Shown: positions 10,641 to 24,081, counted from the first letter of the stretch. The stretch is DNA of 64,000 bases from Bilabrum cf. latius (GCA_965178125.1 OZ237766.1:1-64000), one strand, 5' to 3'. A program made the numbers and translations. Notes: generated by a model from the sequence alone, not told the origin.

Positions 10641-10953
10641 GGTAATATATTATGCTGCAAGGTCTATCTATGATCGCCTGTGGTGAACTTGTCGCCACTG
10701 GCAGGCAGAAACTCTGGGCCCATGGCATCGTGCACTGCAGTTTCAGCATCATTTTGGTCGGCAGGCATGCATGCAGCACGCATCGGACCTGCGGGATACG
10801 AAGAGCTGTGCAAGCGGGTCCCTTGGGTCCAGTCAGCAAGTCAAGTGCTGTCCGTTTGAAATCCAACGGCATCGATGGGTTCGTGATCATTGGTGGACTG
10901 CTTTGAGCTGATGCTTGTGCCTGTACTAACACAGTTGAAGAAATGGCGTTGAT
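10641..10953. other. Intergenic (minus-strand tandem genes)
   Basis: Between the end of the sulfotransferase and the start of the DUF1279-like gene. No open frame of note; presumably 3' UTR plus promoter. Nothing else seen. Confidence 0.4.
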
Positions 10954-12201
10954 TCATGTCCATCTGGCCCCAGCTATCATGCTCCGACTCAGTCGCAGCA
11001 GCTATGGCGCCAGTCTCTCGACGCACTCGTGTCCGCACCCGTAGTGCCCTACATGCCCGTCAAGACACGGTGGCTCGAACTTGCACTGGCTAATCACCAG
11101 TGCCTGCATGCTCCTCCACACCCTCACCTGCTCTTTCCATCGCGGCACCTCTGCTTCCAGCCTTGCGAGCAGCACCAATTTGGCAGTCCTGTGCAGTGCA
11201 TAGTCTGGGTTGGTCGACCGGAAGGGACCCAGCAGGTACTCCTTGATGCGAGGCGGCTAGCTCGACAGGGGAAGCGGACGAGCCTGCACTGGCTGCCCGT
11301 CCAGGAGCATGTTGCCCTTCAGTGGGCTGTCGGCTGGAGCAGGCGTGGCTCGGTCGAGCAGGTCCTGCAGCTCCCTGCTGCCAGCAGGCGCCGAGTGAGC
11401 GCCGTGACTCGTGGACTTGGCCGGTACGTGCACTGTCCAGTGCAGTGGGATGCGCATCATGTGTGCAAGCAAGACCATAGACTCGGGCATATGCTCCACT
11501 ACACCAACGAAGTTGCTCGGGTCCCTAATGGTCGCATCGGCGCGGAGCGGGTCGCAACAGGGCAGCTCGTCTTCACTACCGGGAAAGGACATGAGCTACG
11601 GTTCTGCGTCTAGCATAATGCATGCGAGCCCAATTCTTGCCTATAAGGTTCGCATCACGTGTTCGTCAGAGAAATTGCGGGCGACTGCTGTCCCCCAGGT
11701 CGTGTGAAACGCAACTGTGGATATTGCCGTCTGTGTCGGGTCTCTCAGCATCGTTACGACCCCAAAAGAATACTAAACACTTGCAGTTTTCCACGTTGTA
11801 CCACTCTGAAGAAGATTAAGCATGTGCCGCAGCATTGGGTGACCTTTCGGTGTCCAAACGACTGACGTGCGAGCAAACCGTCGGGCTGGGTCCGCGTTGC
11901 AGCCATCACCATCAGAGTAACCATCCGCATACTGACATGTACAGTTTGGCGTCACCGGCAGGCTCGCATTAAATGACATGCAGTTATCATAATTCGCGTA
12001 GAAGTTGGAACGGCGTGCAATGTGTCTCAGTACTCCTCCAATAGAACTCGATGCGCACTTTGGAATCGCAACATGCATAAACACCCGAGATGTTACTGAC
12101 ATATCAATAGCTGTCCCATGCACGCAAGAAACACCGAGTACGAGGATAGCAAGTACTGAGTGGATGCCCAAGACTAGCATTTGCATTTGTTGCCACACCA
12201 T
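10954..12201 (-). CDS. Secreted/Golgi sulfotransferase
   Basis: 415 aa, single exon, ATG to TGA, with five in-frame [TAG] (11773, 11641, 11596, 11257, 11002; left coordinates). An N-terminal hydrophobic segment (residues about 8-28) is a signal peptide or anchor. IPKCASSS at about 46-53 is the 5'-phosphosulfate (PAPS) loop. LRDP at about 152-155 is the 3'-phosphate-binding motif. VGVVEHMPES at about 232-241 matches the C-terminal 'vG..E....s' motif of the heparan/chondroitin-type (Sulfotransfer_2) families. The motifs are in the right order and spacing only if TAG is read through, which is independent support for the recoding. Likely transfers sulfate from PAPS to a carbohydrate in the Golgi; substrate unknown. 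Confidence 0.7.
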
Positions 12202-12612
12202 CTAGCTGTCGGAACCGCGTCCTATATCAGCGGCAATATCAGTTTGATTGAAAAGTCATTGAAGGGGGTTATAATGTTACCGAAGGAAAGCAGATGCGAG
12301 CGCGTCTCGAAACTTCCAAAAAAGTTGAATTCGAACCGCACGCAACTACTGAACGATCGAGAATCTCGGTCCGAGATTCTAGACTTCTTCTCCAAGAGTT
12401 CGAGGAGGGCTGCTGTACAGCGAATGCTGCTTGGGAGGACTTTGATGAGCCTGGCTGTAGGGGCAGCCGAAAACAGCAACGTGGCCACGCAGTATCCCGC
12501 TTCAAGGGCCTCGAGGCAGGGCAGGATGAGAACGTGTAGGACGTCAAGGAGACACACAAGCATGCGATGAACCTTCTACTTGTGTAGGACACCACGGCGA
12601 CGATGACACATA
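12202..12612. other. Intergenic region with small hairpin
   Basis: No convincing gene. Contains a 9-bp perfect inverted repeat (AGAATCTCG / CGAGATTCT, 3-nt spacer) at about 12360-12380. It covers the promoter of the sulfotransferase and the 3' end of the large minus-strand gene. Confidence 0.4.
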
Positions 12613-15600
12613 TTAACCCCGCCCGTTACTGACAGACCCAAGGTAGTCATCCTGATTTGCCCTCCGCTTGTCTCGCATGGCAGCCTTGGCAGCGGCACCC
12701 GCCTTCTTGCCGATCCTGTACCGCACGTCAGACCCCCGAGACACAAACCTTCGTCGCCATGCCGCAAATTCGGACTCCAAAGACGATGATGTACCAGCTC
12801 CTGTCCCCTGGCCTCGACTACCTGACTGCAAACGAGACGCGTGCTGCTCTGCAACCGCGTAATCCGCCATGTCTCCCCGCACGTCACCGGCCCACTCCAC
12901 CAGCAGCTCTTGCCCTGCAAACACCCGGCCCGGCAAAGGTAGGCGACCCATGGGCCCCTGCAGCCTCACTGGGGCCTCGGCATCCACCGGTGGATCACCG
13001 CTGCGCAGCGCTGCCACCACGGCTTGGTCCTGCCCCGGGCCGGTAGCCACGCTCAGCGAGGTCGGCAGTGCCCTGCCCCCCCTCGACACGGCCGCCCCCA
13101 GTCCATCCATGAGCACCCGCACCACCACCGCTGCTGCCTCTGGGCTCAGACCCCGCACATCCAGCAGCACAGGGTCGTCGCCCACTCGGCTGGCCATGTC
13201 ACCGTCCATGGCTGCATCCAGCCGAGCCCACACTGGGTCCCGCCCCGGGGAGCTCGCCGGCCCGCGGCCTGGCTGTCCGACCCCGAAAGCGAGACGACTG
13301 AGCAGCCCAGCCCCCCAGGCTGCCTCCAGCACAGACAACACATGCTACTGCCGACCTGCCTGCACCGCTAGCTCCAACAGCTCCACCGCCTGCGCCTCGC
13401 ACTCCAAGCGCCTCGATCCACCGTCAGCTGCCATTGCCATCCCACCAATCTCTAGCGAATGTGCCCCTGTGGAGATCGCTTCCTGTGCAGCAATCCTCAG
13501 TTCGTCTGCCTGATGCCCGCCCAGCCCTACCCCGCCGGCACCCACCGCCAGTGCGGCGCTCCCGTCCAGCTCTGCAGTCCGTGCCCGCGCCAGTGCCTCC
13601 CTGCCGGCGGCAACCAGCACTCCACAGAGCTTGCCCACAAACTCGCTGCTCAACGCACTCACAGACCCACTAGCCACTGCAGCCTCCAGCAGCGCAGACG
13701 CAGCCTCGACGCGCTCGGCAGGGGAGCGAGGGTTTGCCTCAGCCGCCTACGGAGGGGTGCCGAGTCCCTGCCCTCTCCGTCTAGTCAGTGCACCGGTACC
13801 TGCACCTCCCAGCCGGGCATCCACTGCGTCGAGTGGAGGCAGAGAGTTACTCGACCCGCCTGCACTTGCCGTGACACCTTTCCCAACGGCTCCTGCCTCG
13901 CCCTCTAGCTGCTCCAAGAAACCGCACGCCTCTGCAGCTGCCTCCAGCAAAGCAGAAGACACGGGCAGCCGCATCATCTCCCACGCCTCAGCTACGCTCG
14001 CCACAACTGCACCGTCTCTGGCAAGCGCACCTGCTGAAGCCACTGCCTCCAAGTGCGCCAGCAGCTGGTTGCGTTCTATTGCTGGAGCGATGGACGCAAT
14101 GCCGTGCTGCTCGAGCCGGTGAAGAGTTTTTGTCGCATGATCCACGACTCGTGCGGGTGGGGCTCTTACGGACTTCTCTCCAGTGGCTTGCGCCACTGCA
14201 AGCATAGAAAGCACATGCGCGGCACGACGGGCCTCGGCGTCTGCTTCCACGAGTGGCTCGGGTGGCATGCACAGCTGCAGCACTCTGCGAGCCAGTCCCG
14301 ACCACTCCTTCGGCTGGATCGCCTCGCGGGCGCCCTGCATTGCCCTTCCCTGCGCCGACCTCGCCGCCTCGTCGTGGGGCTACTTGCCGCCGGTGAGGGC
14401 GCGCAAGCCTGCGCCCCGACCTGCGGCCAGCGAGGGGTCCGACCATGCCGCTGCTCGCTCCGCCCTCACCACGGCCAGCGCCGCACGGCTCTCGGGGCCC
14501 ATGGCTGGCCCTGGGCTCGGGAGAGTTACTGCATGCGCTGGCGAGACCGGCCCACTACCGATGGGAGCTGATGTTCCGAGAGCGCCAGCCACATCGCTGG
14601 CATGCCTGGAGAGCAAGCTACGCATCGCTAGTGCGGCGGGGCCTGTGCTTGCGCTCGCAGGCAGGCGGGGCAGAGAGGGGGCAAGCTGGTGGGCCTGGGC
14701 TGCAGACGGCGCCCATCGCATGCGCTGTGCATCTGGCGTGGCTAGTTCCCCTATGCTCGCCAGCTGGGGACTCGGGTCCGTCGGTTTCAAACCAGAGCTG
14801 CCTTCCTGCACGCTTGGCAGCAGATCTTGCGGACCCAGAGTCCCGGGGACGTGTCCTCGCGCAAGGGCAGGGACTGGTAAGGCCGGCACCACTGCGTCAG
14901 GCGGTGCAAAGGCGCTGGCTTCATTTGCGGCTTGCATGGCAATCGACTCCATGCGGGTCAGCGGAGGTTCGCTGGCGCCATCAGTGATCGGGACCAGCTC
15001 ATCGCTAGTCGACAGGACCGCCCCGGGTGCCCTCACTTCTTGCAATGGGATCGACTGGGACACTTGCGATGCAGCATCCCTCGTGACTGATGTGGGCGAA
15101 TACGCAGCAACAAGAGGGTTTGAGCTGGACCCGTTGCTCGACGATGCGCCTACAAATCGTTCACTCACTCCGCCTGATTGCGGGGCACCTCGTGATGACG
15201 CATCAGCGCGATTCAACCTGCCTTGTTGTCCGGCCTGGATCTTGGCCGGCGTCTTGGTCTGGCGGCCATCTGCCACTCCTCCACCGATCAGGGCCGCCTC
15301 ACTGTGGGCAGGCCATGCAGTTGGGTCGTCATCTCTACCTAGAGGTGGCAAGCCCGCTTCTCGTGCGGCTCTTTCTGCCCTGCGCATCATGGACCAGTGC
15401 CCGTCGGGAAGCGGCTCCACTTTTGCAGCTGCGGTCTCTTCGTCTGCTCCATCTGCTCGAGCGGCTCGACGGGCAGCTCTCACCCGCCGAGCTCGCGCCT
15501 CTGCCACTGCACGCAGCTCCCTGGCCTGCTCTCGGGCATACATGCCGGACGCAAGCCTGCCGATGCTTCCGGCATCGTAGGGATCCGGTGTCTTTCGGCG

Positions 15601-18207
15601 AACCACTCGAGTGGATGACCGTTGCGGTGCATCTACTGACTTGGCACTGGTTGGACCGTCCACCTGCTACATAGAACCCAGCTGCAGCAGATCTGCCAGG
15701 GTGCCCCGTCCGTCGCTCGCTTCTCTCACAGCCTTCTCTGCACCTTCCAGTCCCGGGGCAGCAGCAGCTGCCAACTACCGGTGTGCCATGCCGAGAGCAA
15801 AGCCGCGCGTCTGCACAGCTCGTTCGCGGGCAGCCTCTTCAGCACGTTGTCTCCAAGCCACAGGAAGGAATGATAGCGCCGCTGCAGCCGCCTATGCAGC
15901 TTGGTCAGCAGTTGGAAGCAGCGACAGGACGGTCCGCGCTGCTGCCGCTTGATCGACACCAATGACCTTTGAAGCATGGCCGGGGGCCATGGTTGTTCCA
16001 GCGATCAGCTTCGTCTCTTTGCGTTGCTAAGCTCCACCATAACCGCGATGCGCGGCTACACCGGCAGCTGCAGAGACGCCCGCCTGCATCTCATCCCACG
16101 ATGCCCACTGCCCACTCTCAGCAGCAGCCCGAAGCTCCTTCACGAAAGCACCCCGAGATTCGAGTTGCAGTCGGGCAGCTGCCCAGTCGCATCGCATCAT
16201 CGCTCGCACGCAATCAGTCAAGGCGTCTGCGCTGCGAGAGGCAGCCAGACGGGCTGCCCGTTGGTTGGTCCCGGGCTACATGTTGCTCAGTGGAAGCAGC
16301 GATAGCGCACGAGATGCCGCCCGCGTTGCACTGCTGGCTGCATCACCATCTGGGTGTGACCCAGTCGTCCTCAGCAGGCCAGCGGTTCGGCCTAGAGCGG
16401 CGTGCAGTGAGTCTGGGGACAGCTGCGGGAGTCTGTGAGCCGCCAGTCGCCCCGAATCAGCTGCCCCCAGCAGCGCCGACCATGATGGGCCCAGAGCCTC
16501 TGCGCCCGCACTCAACTCGGCGCTGTCTTCTCCGCGGAACATCAAGAGCCCAGACCCGGTTTGTGTCCGCCGGGAGAGTCTGGCCCATCGCTGGGCATCG
16601 TGCGCAGCCTCGACGATGCTGGTGAGCGCCGTGGTGGACTCAAGGCGGGCACCAGATGCCGCGCACACGCGCAGCAGCCATCGAAGCGCGGGAGCATCTG
16701 CCTCCGAGCATATGCGGGCCAAGACAGACGCCCATGCAGAGCCCAGGTCGCGCTGACACCGTTCGGCTACCGCTTCGCCCCCTTGCTGCACGGGCGGGGC
16801 GGTGGTCAGTCGAGCCGCCGCAGAGGTCGCTGCCATGCCTCTCGCACTGGAGAGAGTTTGTCTCTGGGCGGTTTGGCCAGGCTACGGCAGCTCTAGGATG
16901 GGCGCTACTGCAGCCACCACGTCTTCCAGAGGCACGAGCGGCGAGGCAGCTATGCCCTGCACTGCCGCTCGCACCGACCGAGCGACTGCAGGCGATGCAA
17001 GTACACGAGATCGAACCTCAGAACCAGGCCTAGCAGCGTCAGTTACTGCACGGAGAACTTGGCGGGGCAGCGCAGTGTTTCCAGCTTGATGTGCTAGGGA
17101 AAGCACGGCGTGGATGGCAGGCTCCAGTGCCTCCGACTACCCTAGGGCACCAGGAGCACCTGGATCGCGCTACTGCATCAGGTACCAGCGCCAGATGGCC
17201 AGCAAGGGCACGCTGATAGCATCGAGCACTGGACTATACGGGCCAGCGTCTCCTGTCCGCTCGACGGCTGTTGCCATGCCCGACACAAGGACCGACAGCC
17301 GAGAAAGCAACTCAGGGGTGCTTTCAACGTGCGTACCCTCGTCCAACGTAGTGCTCGCTAGTTGCCTGGATATAGAAAGTACCATCTCTACTGATTCTGT
17401 CTGCTGCCGCACCCCGGCCGCTGTGTGAGGGCCTTCCTGTAAGGTACCCGCCATTATCCATGCCCGAGCGAGCCGACTGTTTCCAGCCTGCATGCCTGCC
17501 TGCAGCAGAATTTCATCAAGAGAGGAGCTGATGCTAGTATTTGCTCCCTTGCTGATACTTTTGAGAGCAGCGGACACAGACTCGGCCCACAAGAGGCCCT
17601 CAGGGATAGTCTCATGCAGGAGGGCAGGACGGCCGAGGAACCAGCCGCCGAGCTGCGCTTCTCGACAGCTGAGAGCCAGCAAAGCAAGTGTAGGTCGATT
17701 AACCACATAATTTAGGGATGTACTGCATGCATTCTTTGCTGCAAGTGCCGCTTGTACTGCGACTGTCTGGTGCCACCGGGCATCTGCCTCGCTAGCTCGA
17801 TGTGCCAATGCAGGCGGCTGCTATACTCCCTTGGAGGCCCGCAGAGAGTCTAATAGACTGTACATAGCAATACTAGGCGAACGAATGTGATGCTCGCATG
17901 CATCTGCAAATCGCTTGGCCCATATTGACCTGCCACCGTAACTTCCCTGCGCGGCATTCCATGCGGCATCCCCAATGCTCTGTTGTGCAGAACCACGCCA
18001 AGCGCTCGTCCGGCTCGCGAATGAATTCTGACACCTGCGTTGACCTCTGAGTGTTGTTTTACGTGTTTGGAAGCTGATGGAGCCATGTAGGTTGCAAGTC
18101 GTCGAGCTGCTTGCTCTCAGCTGCAACTGTCGCCGGGTTGCCCGACTAGCTTGATGCAGTATCAAAAATTGCAGGCTTGAGCGGAGTCTAATAAAGGCCT
18201 GGGCCAT
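12613..18207 (-). CDS. Large organelle-targeted protein with Smr-like C-terminal domain
   Basis: 1864 aa from ATG (18207) to TAA (12613). Nine conventional open frames lie in one reading frame separated only by [TAG] (12 counted: 17821, 17170, 17137, 16882, 16276, 16027, 15892, 15775, 15667, 14380, 13747, 13345). The N-terminus is Arg/Ser/Gln-rich with few acidic residues, resembling a mitochondrial or plastid presequence. The middle is Ala/Ser-rich and helical with disordered linkers. Near the C-terminus, LLDVRGLSPEAAAVVVRVLM followed by a Ser/Val strand and ATGPGQDQ resembles an Smr domain (dLHG..., then GxG), as found at the end of PPR-SMR organelle nucleic-acid proteins. I do not see clear PPR repeats. 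An alternative in-frame ATG at 18252 adds 15 codons including one [TAG]. Confidence 0.6.
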
Positions 18208-18252
18208 ATCCTCGGTCCTACGCAGTTGCTAGTGGCGAATGAGAGCATTCAT

Positions 18253-18329
18253 GCTGCCAGTGTTGTGTTCGTCTGTTCATCATCACACGCACTCGGGCTG
18301 CAAGAGCAGCTTGCCGCTCAGTCAACGCC
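18253..18329. promoter_or_regulatory. Short divergent promoter region
   Basis: Fewer than 125 bp separate the starts of the Smr-like gene (minus) and the Q-rich gene (plus), so a shared bidirectional promoter is implied. No recognisable TATA element. Confidence 0.3.
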
Positions 18330-19589
18330 ATGGTGACTGCTAGCAGTCAAGTGAGCAACCATCCCGCAGATGTAGATGAGGAATTGCCGTTCTCACCGCG
18401 AGCTCCTGTTACAGGAGTTTGGAGGCTGGACCATGAGGCTTCAGAGCCACCAACACAACTGCTACTTGCACTGGGCCTGAGCAGCACCGCGAGAGATGCA
18501 GCAGAGAAGGTGGACATAACTTTAGTGATGCGCATGGTTGAAGGCAAAGCCGAAGATCAGCCCGCGTGGGTCTTGGAACACCATTCAATTCTAGGGCGTA
18601 AACGACGACGGTTTGTCCCTGCCTATGGCTTTGTCGTCAGGGAAGACGGCGCAGCAGCAGGAAGAGCTGAGCATAGACTAGCATATCGAGAGCCGATAAC
18701 AATACAAAGCGCAACCGAGCCGGCCTAGCCGGACTTGTCACAGTCGATTCTGCCAACGGTGCCGAAACCAGAGGCACCAGATCGCGACGTCCTGGGAGCT
18801 TCATGTTCATCGTGGGAGGAGCAGTCAGCAACATCCGCCAAATTAGGTATCTCCGGGAGTATTTAGCCGGCATCATCAGCCCGTGAGCCCGAGAATGGGC
18901 CTCTAGTCCGGGTGGAGACAAAGCTGAGCCGGGGCACCATCGAGGACGTACGTTGGCTTGAGGGTGGCGGGGATTGTCTAAAGCAAGCTGTCACGTTCAG
19001 ATTATCAAAAGCAGGGGCTGATTTGATAAGGTCAAATGCGGCCCAAGCTGCTGCCTCCTCTTCTTCCTCGTCTGCATCGGGGAGCAGCACAGCCAAGCCT
19101 CCCGTGCTGCCGCGAGTGGGGGAGCCGGTGCGGTTCGTGCGCTGTTTCTGGCGCGCGGGGGGCCGGTCTCCCTCTGCCCTGGCCAGAATTGCCGCCGCGC
19201 GTGGTCCCGTTGGCACTGCTTCAGGACTGGCAGCCCAGCAGCAGGTGCTGCAGGCAGTGACTGCCATCCTGCAGAGGCCAGTCATGGCGGCCCTCAGGCA
19301 GCGCGTGCAGGGGCTGGTGCTGAGGGAGGCCACCATGCGCGGCTCGCAGCAGGCTGCTGTTGAGATGAAGCTGCCTCCTGCACAGCTCTAGGGTCTGGAC
19401 AAGGCCCGCGCGGAGATCGAGGCAGCCGTCAAAGGGGCCCAGGACCAGTACGTTCGGGCACAGCTGCAGGCGGGTGTTCCCGCGCAGCTCGCCAAGCCTC
19501 TGCAGTTCGATCCAAAACAAATCCAGGCATGCACAGATGCTGCTGCGCAGGCGCAGAAACAGCAAATCGCGAAGCAACTGATGATGTTG

Positions 19590-19664
<75 letters not shown>

Positions 19665-20063
19665 CTGCAGCACAGATAGGCCCCTCAGCCTCAGGCCCAA
19701 TCCGCCAGCTCGTCTCAGGGCCTTGCTGCCCCAGCAGGACTACCTAGCGCTGCACCTGCCGGAGCCGGCACAATAGCTCCTTCCGTGTCTAGCAGTACTG
19801 GCACGTAGATGGGGCAAGCGCCAACAACGGTATCGAGCCAGACTCCCATGGCCGAATCGAGCCAAGCCCCAATGGCCGAATCGAGCCAGACGGAAAGGAC
19901 ACTCCCCAGCAGTACCGCGGCAGCCTTAGGATCTGCATCGCATATAGCTACCAGCTAGTCGCAACCGACGGCTGCCCCCGCCCATATCAACCCCGGTGCA
20001 GGGAGGATTGGGCTGTAGGGCGGGCTGGCCCCGGTGGTGCCGGGGACAGGGCCCAAGGGATGA
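18330..20063 (+). CDS. Q-rich protein with polyglutamine tract (unknown function)
   Basis: 577 aa, ATG to TGA, seven [TAG]: 18726, 18864, 19389, 19677, 19806, 19956, 20016. The N-terminal half (TGVWRLDHEASEPP..., later VETKLSRGTIEDVRWLE) looks like a beta-rich folded domain that I cannot name. A helical Gln-rich segment (about 19200-19570) leads into a CAG/CAA polyglutamine tract of over 20 residues (about 19593-19664). A Pro/Gln/Ser tail follows. Four [TAG] lie inside this Gln-rich tail (LQHR[TAG]APQPQAQ, TGT[TAG]MGQAP, ATS[TAG]SQPT, AQL[TAG]GLD), which fits Gln. Q-rich tails of this kind are common in transcription co-regulators; this is only a suggestion. Confidence 0.65.
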
Positions 20064-20230
20064 CCAGGCTAATGGAAGGCTGTTGCAGCGGGCAGCAGGC
20101 TTACCTACATTTTAGATTGACAAAGATCCTAAGGATGGGCCTAGAATGTGGATGTAGTCATGATAATCTTGAGCAACATAGATTTTATCCGGAATCAAAT
20201 CACGACTCAGGTAGACATAGGCCTACAGAA

Positions 20231-23200
20231 TCACATGCCTGGGTCCATGTCCATGTCTTCACCCTGCCAGTCATCCATTGGCGAGGACATGGTGAAGCCA
20301 TCGGCCAGATCACACTGCCATGCCCCGTTGACGGCGCTAGGCCACCCATCCTAACCAGCCCTGTCTCCGCCCGCCTCACCTCCGTGCTGATGATGCGTTG
20401 CAGCAGTACGGCCGGTTGCATGGATTGGACCGAATGCACTATGCGCGCCAGGGCTCGACTGCCCGCGCCCAGGACTCATGCAGCCGGTGCTTCTGCTCAT
20501 GGGGCGAGAGGCCAGACCTGCTTCACTGGCATCACCACCGCCTGCCAACATGTCGCCAACAGGACTCAGACATTCCGAAATACCGCGCCTGCCAGCGTCA
20601 TCCAGCCGGTCCGGCTCAAACCCCTGCATGGCGTCCTATCCACCTGCAACCACCCCAAGCCCGCCCCGAGGCGATGGCGACAGCCCTCCGAGCCCAGCAG
20701 CGCCAGCACCAGCCCCAGCCCCAGCCCCCGCCTCCCCACTGGCAGATCCTGCCAGTGCCTCTGCTATTGAATCTGCCTCCCATCGTTGCGGATCGTCTTC
20801 GCTAGGCCCTGTTGCGCCCTCATCCACCTGCCACCCCACTCCATTCACAGGCGAAGACATGGGGAGCTCCCTACGGCCCATCAGCCCCTGCTCCAAAACA
20901 GACAATGTGCCGGCGCTCCCCTCCATGGGTCCCATTGCAGGACTCAGCGCCGAAGATGTGCTCGCTGTAAGCACCGCAGGTGACCCGTCTGCCCCTGCTG
21001 TCGGGCTTACCATGCCCAGGCCAGCGTCCCCAGTAGAGCCGAGCAGCCTGAGCCCCCAACACGTCCCGCTCGGCATGGTCTGTCCTGACCGGCCCTCGAG
21101 ACTACATCTGTGTGGTGCCCCCACAGGCGAACTACGGGCCTCCTCCTGGCCAGCAGCTGGACTAACCAATCTGGGCTGCGCATACACGGGCTCACAGTGC
21201 CTGGACAGGCCAGAATCTACCGAGGACTCTCCATCATCGCTCTCACCATCCTCGCGCTCAACTTCCTGGGCGTCGTGCTCGGCCTCACGCCCTCCCCGGA
21301 GCTTCGACGCTGAATCCTGTCGCACTGAGCCACGCCTGCGCTTCTTGCCCAGAGCCTGCCCGTCGTCAGACCCATACGAATACCCCGATGTTGAAGCGCT
21401 TCGACTGCCCGGACGCGGCCGCTTGCCGCCGATGGGTACTGCGCCTGCACTTCCCAGCATAGGGGGTTCGCGATAGCCACCAGCCGACCGTTCCGACACT
21501 TTTCCTTCAGCATTTCTGTCTGATCCAGCCTCTGGCAGCACGTCAGCGGGTACCTGTGCGTACACGGGGGCGAACAGGGGGTCGACAGGGGCAGGCACCA
21601 GAGACAGGTGGGCCTCATCAGGCTTTACCTTGTTGAGGGAGCACAGGAAAGACACGTGCAGCCAGTGCGCTAGCCTGGACGTCTCAATTGATTGAGTGCG
21701 AGCGGTGGGTCTTGCCAGAGTTACCAGCGCTGCAGGCCCTGTATCAGCACCAGCACTAGCAGCCGAATCAGCTGGTGATGATGGTGCAGCCAGTGACGTG
21801 GTTCCCGTGGCATTTTTTCGCCGAGACGCACGCGCTCGTCCGCGCGACTGCCTGCTTGGCGGATGCCTCTTGCTCTTGCTCTTGCTCTTGCTCTTGCTCT
21901 CGGTCACATCGGCGCTCTGCCTGCGCAGGAGCCTGAACCCCTGGAGCACTGAGTTGGATTGGGTGCGGCTGCCAAGTCGCACGAACACCCGCAGCCCAGC
22001 TACAGGCGGCCCCTGTTCTCGATCTCCAGCTGCCACATCGCTCACTGCTGCCTTAAAAGAGCCTGGCCCCTCCACTGCCGACGCAGTCACCGTATCCGCG
22101 CTGCTGGCCGGCATAGCCAGCACCACGTCTTTTACCTGTACGGACCCAGCGGCGCGACGGGAGGCAGCCGTCGCCGCACCGCGGTGTTGAGCCAGGGCCG
22201 CCTCTGCTACCAGTCGCCTGGCCGACTCCAGCGCGGCCTCTTTCCCCCCGGCTGCGCCTGCAGGCGCCATGGAGCGCCCCCCGTGCACGAGCACCCACTC
22301 AGCCGGCTTAGTCCTCACGTCGAAGCCACCGGTCAGGAGTACGTCTCTGCCCATGCGGATCCTGCACTGCGCCAGGCTGCCTGCAGTCGGCTGCGGGGGC
22401 ATGAACCGCACCCTCCACACTCCCTTACCTACGGTTGCCTCCACTGACTCCCAGGCCGGCAAGCAAGAGCTGCGGAGGGGCAGGACCCGGGAGGGTTCTG
22501 CCCCGAGGCCATTGTAGAAGAGGTCCACCCGAGGGCGGGAACGCTGGAAGCGGGCGATGGCAGCCTGCTTACTACCTGTGCATGCTGCAAGTGCATCCGC
22601 ATGGAATGGTTCGCTAATAGCAGCGGACGAGGAGGAGGACGATGAGGAGGAGGACGTGCCTGCGCCCCCGCGCTCGCGCACTTGCACGCCAAAACCATTC
22701 ATTTCCTCGAGACCGATTTCCAGCTCAAGCTCCTACTTGGCAGCCCCCATGTGCAGGTAAACGTGCCCCATGCACTGGCAAGCCGAGTCCCCGCAAGGGT
22801 ACAGACCCCTCCTCCCCACGTGCGGCTCCACGAGAGACACACGGGCAGTGAGTCGGAGACCTACCGAGGGGAAGGAGGATTCAGCAGCACGGGACACGGA
22901 GGCAGAGACAGGCACATTACTACAAGCTGCGGTTTGCGCGGGGGAAGCGCCACCTGCGTTTTCAGTCTCGGGGGCGACTGCATTTCTCCCGGTCAGACTC
23001 ACCTGGCCGATAGCAGCTGCAGCTGAATGAGGGCCGGTAACAGCGCCCGCCTCACCTGAGGCAGGGGGTGCGTCGCCCAGTTCAAAAGCATGCCGGGCCT
23101 GCGTGGGATGCCAGTGGCGTGGTACATGGTTATAGCTGGCTTCCGACAAAGGCGACTGGGGCGCATCAGAGTGCAAGCGCGAGAGTGTGCTCTGGCACGG

Positions 23201-23872
23201 GGATTGCGGGGTGCTGGGGGAGCCCTTGCGCGCCGAGGACGATATCTGTCTAAACGCAGAGCTTGTGATAGCATTGCCACCCATCCACCCAGAGCTTGGC
23301 GCAGCCTGAGACTGGGAGGCACCTGAGTGCAAGTCATGCTCAGCACCCAGGTCCGGACAGCCTACGCGCACGAACGCACCAGGGCGCGATCGGTTGCCAA
23401 GCCACGCACCACCAAATTTATAGTCCTACACACTATCAGATTTGGCGCCACGGCGAGCATTCTTCGAGCTAGAACAAGGCAACGGGTGCGGTCGCCGCAA
23501 TTGCCTCCGTTCCGGCTCGCAGTCCCGAGGTACAGATTCGAGGGCTCCATTGAATACAGTCTTCGACTGACCCCAGTGAGCGGATTTGGATGATGCAACA
23601 ACTATAGAGGCTGCAAGAGCCACTGCGTTGGAGGTCTGCATGTGCCTAGCACTGCCAATTACCCCGTTGCTTGGTTTCAAGGTCTCCTCACCGGTAGAAC
23701 CGCGTTGGGTGCCTTCGGGGCCAACATCCCGGAGGCCAAAGGAATTAAAAACCCAGAATTTTCGACCACCAATCTCGACGACTTTCCGGTCACTGCCTAC
23801 ACAGTCTAGCACAGTGCCTTGGCCGCACGGGAAGGCCCAGGTCTCTTCGTCCTTGCTGTGCTACATGCTCAT
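20231..23872 (-). CDS. Long disordered nuclear-type protein (unknown function)
   Basis: 1213 aa, ATG to TGA (20231-20233). Five [TAG]: 23861, 23426, 22733, 20636, 20351. Codon 4 is [TAG] (MSM[TAG]HSKDEE). Two segments look folded: TWAFPCGQGTVLDCVG..KVVEIGGRKFWVFN near the N-terminus, and RVDLFYNGLGAEPSRVLPLR...WRVRFMPPQP...VRTKPAEWVLVHGG (about residues 430-530). A Lys-Ser repeat (KSKSKSKSKR, about 21870-21900) and GKKRRRG are candidate nuclear localisation signals. The rest is Ser/Gly/Ala-rich and ends in an acidic Met/Asp tail (DDWQGEDMDMDPGM). No family recognised. Convergent with the Q-rich gene (167 bp apart) and divergent from RPL11 (209 bp). Confidence 0.65.
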
Positions 23873-24081
23873 GGTGCTTATGCTGCAAACTGTCTTGGTA
23901 GCTTAGCAACTATACTTAAAGTCTTATTGAGCCTGCTACGAACAACCACGCTCTCGGTAGCTCTATAGTTATAGCTCGAAAAGCCGTCTGGGCCGCTCGA
24001 CTCGGTTACAACCGCAAAGATCGGATCAGACCAGCAAACCACCAATACTACTCAAGATCTATAATTGCGGACTCTGACATC

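Noticed and set aside
12360-12380. Small inverted repeat as a terminator or regulatory hairpin
   Set aside because: A 9-bp hairpin is not significant alone in this size of window and eukaryotic genes do not use such terminators.
19221-19700. Poly-Leu and poly-Ala frames opposite or offset from the polyglutamine tract
   Set aside because: They are shadow translations of the CAG repeat; the Gln frame continues the upstream folded region.
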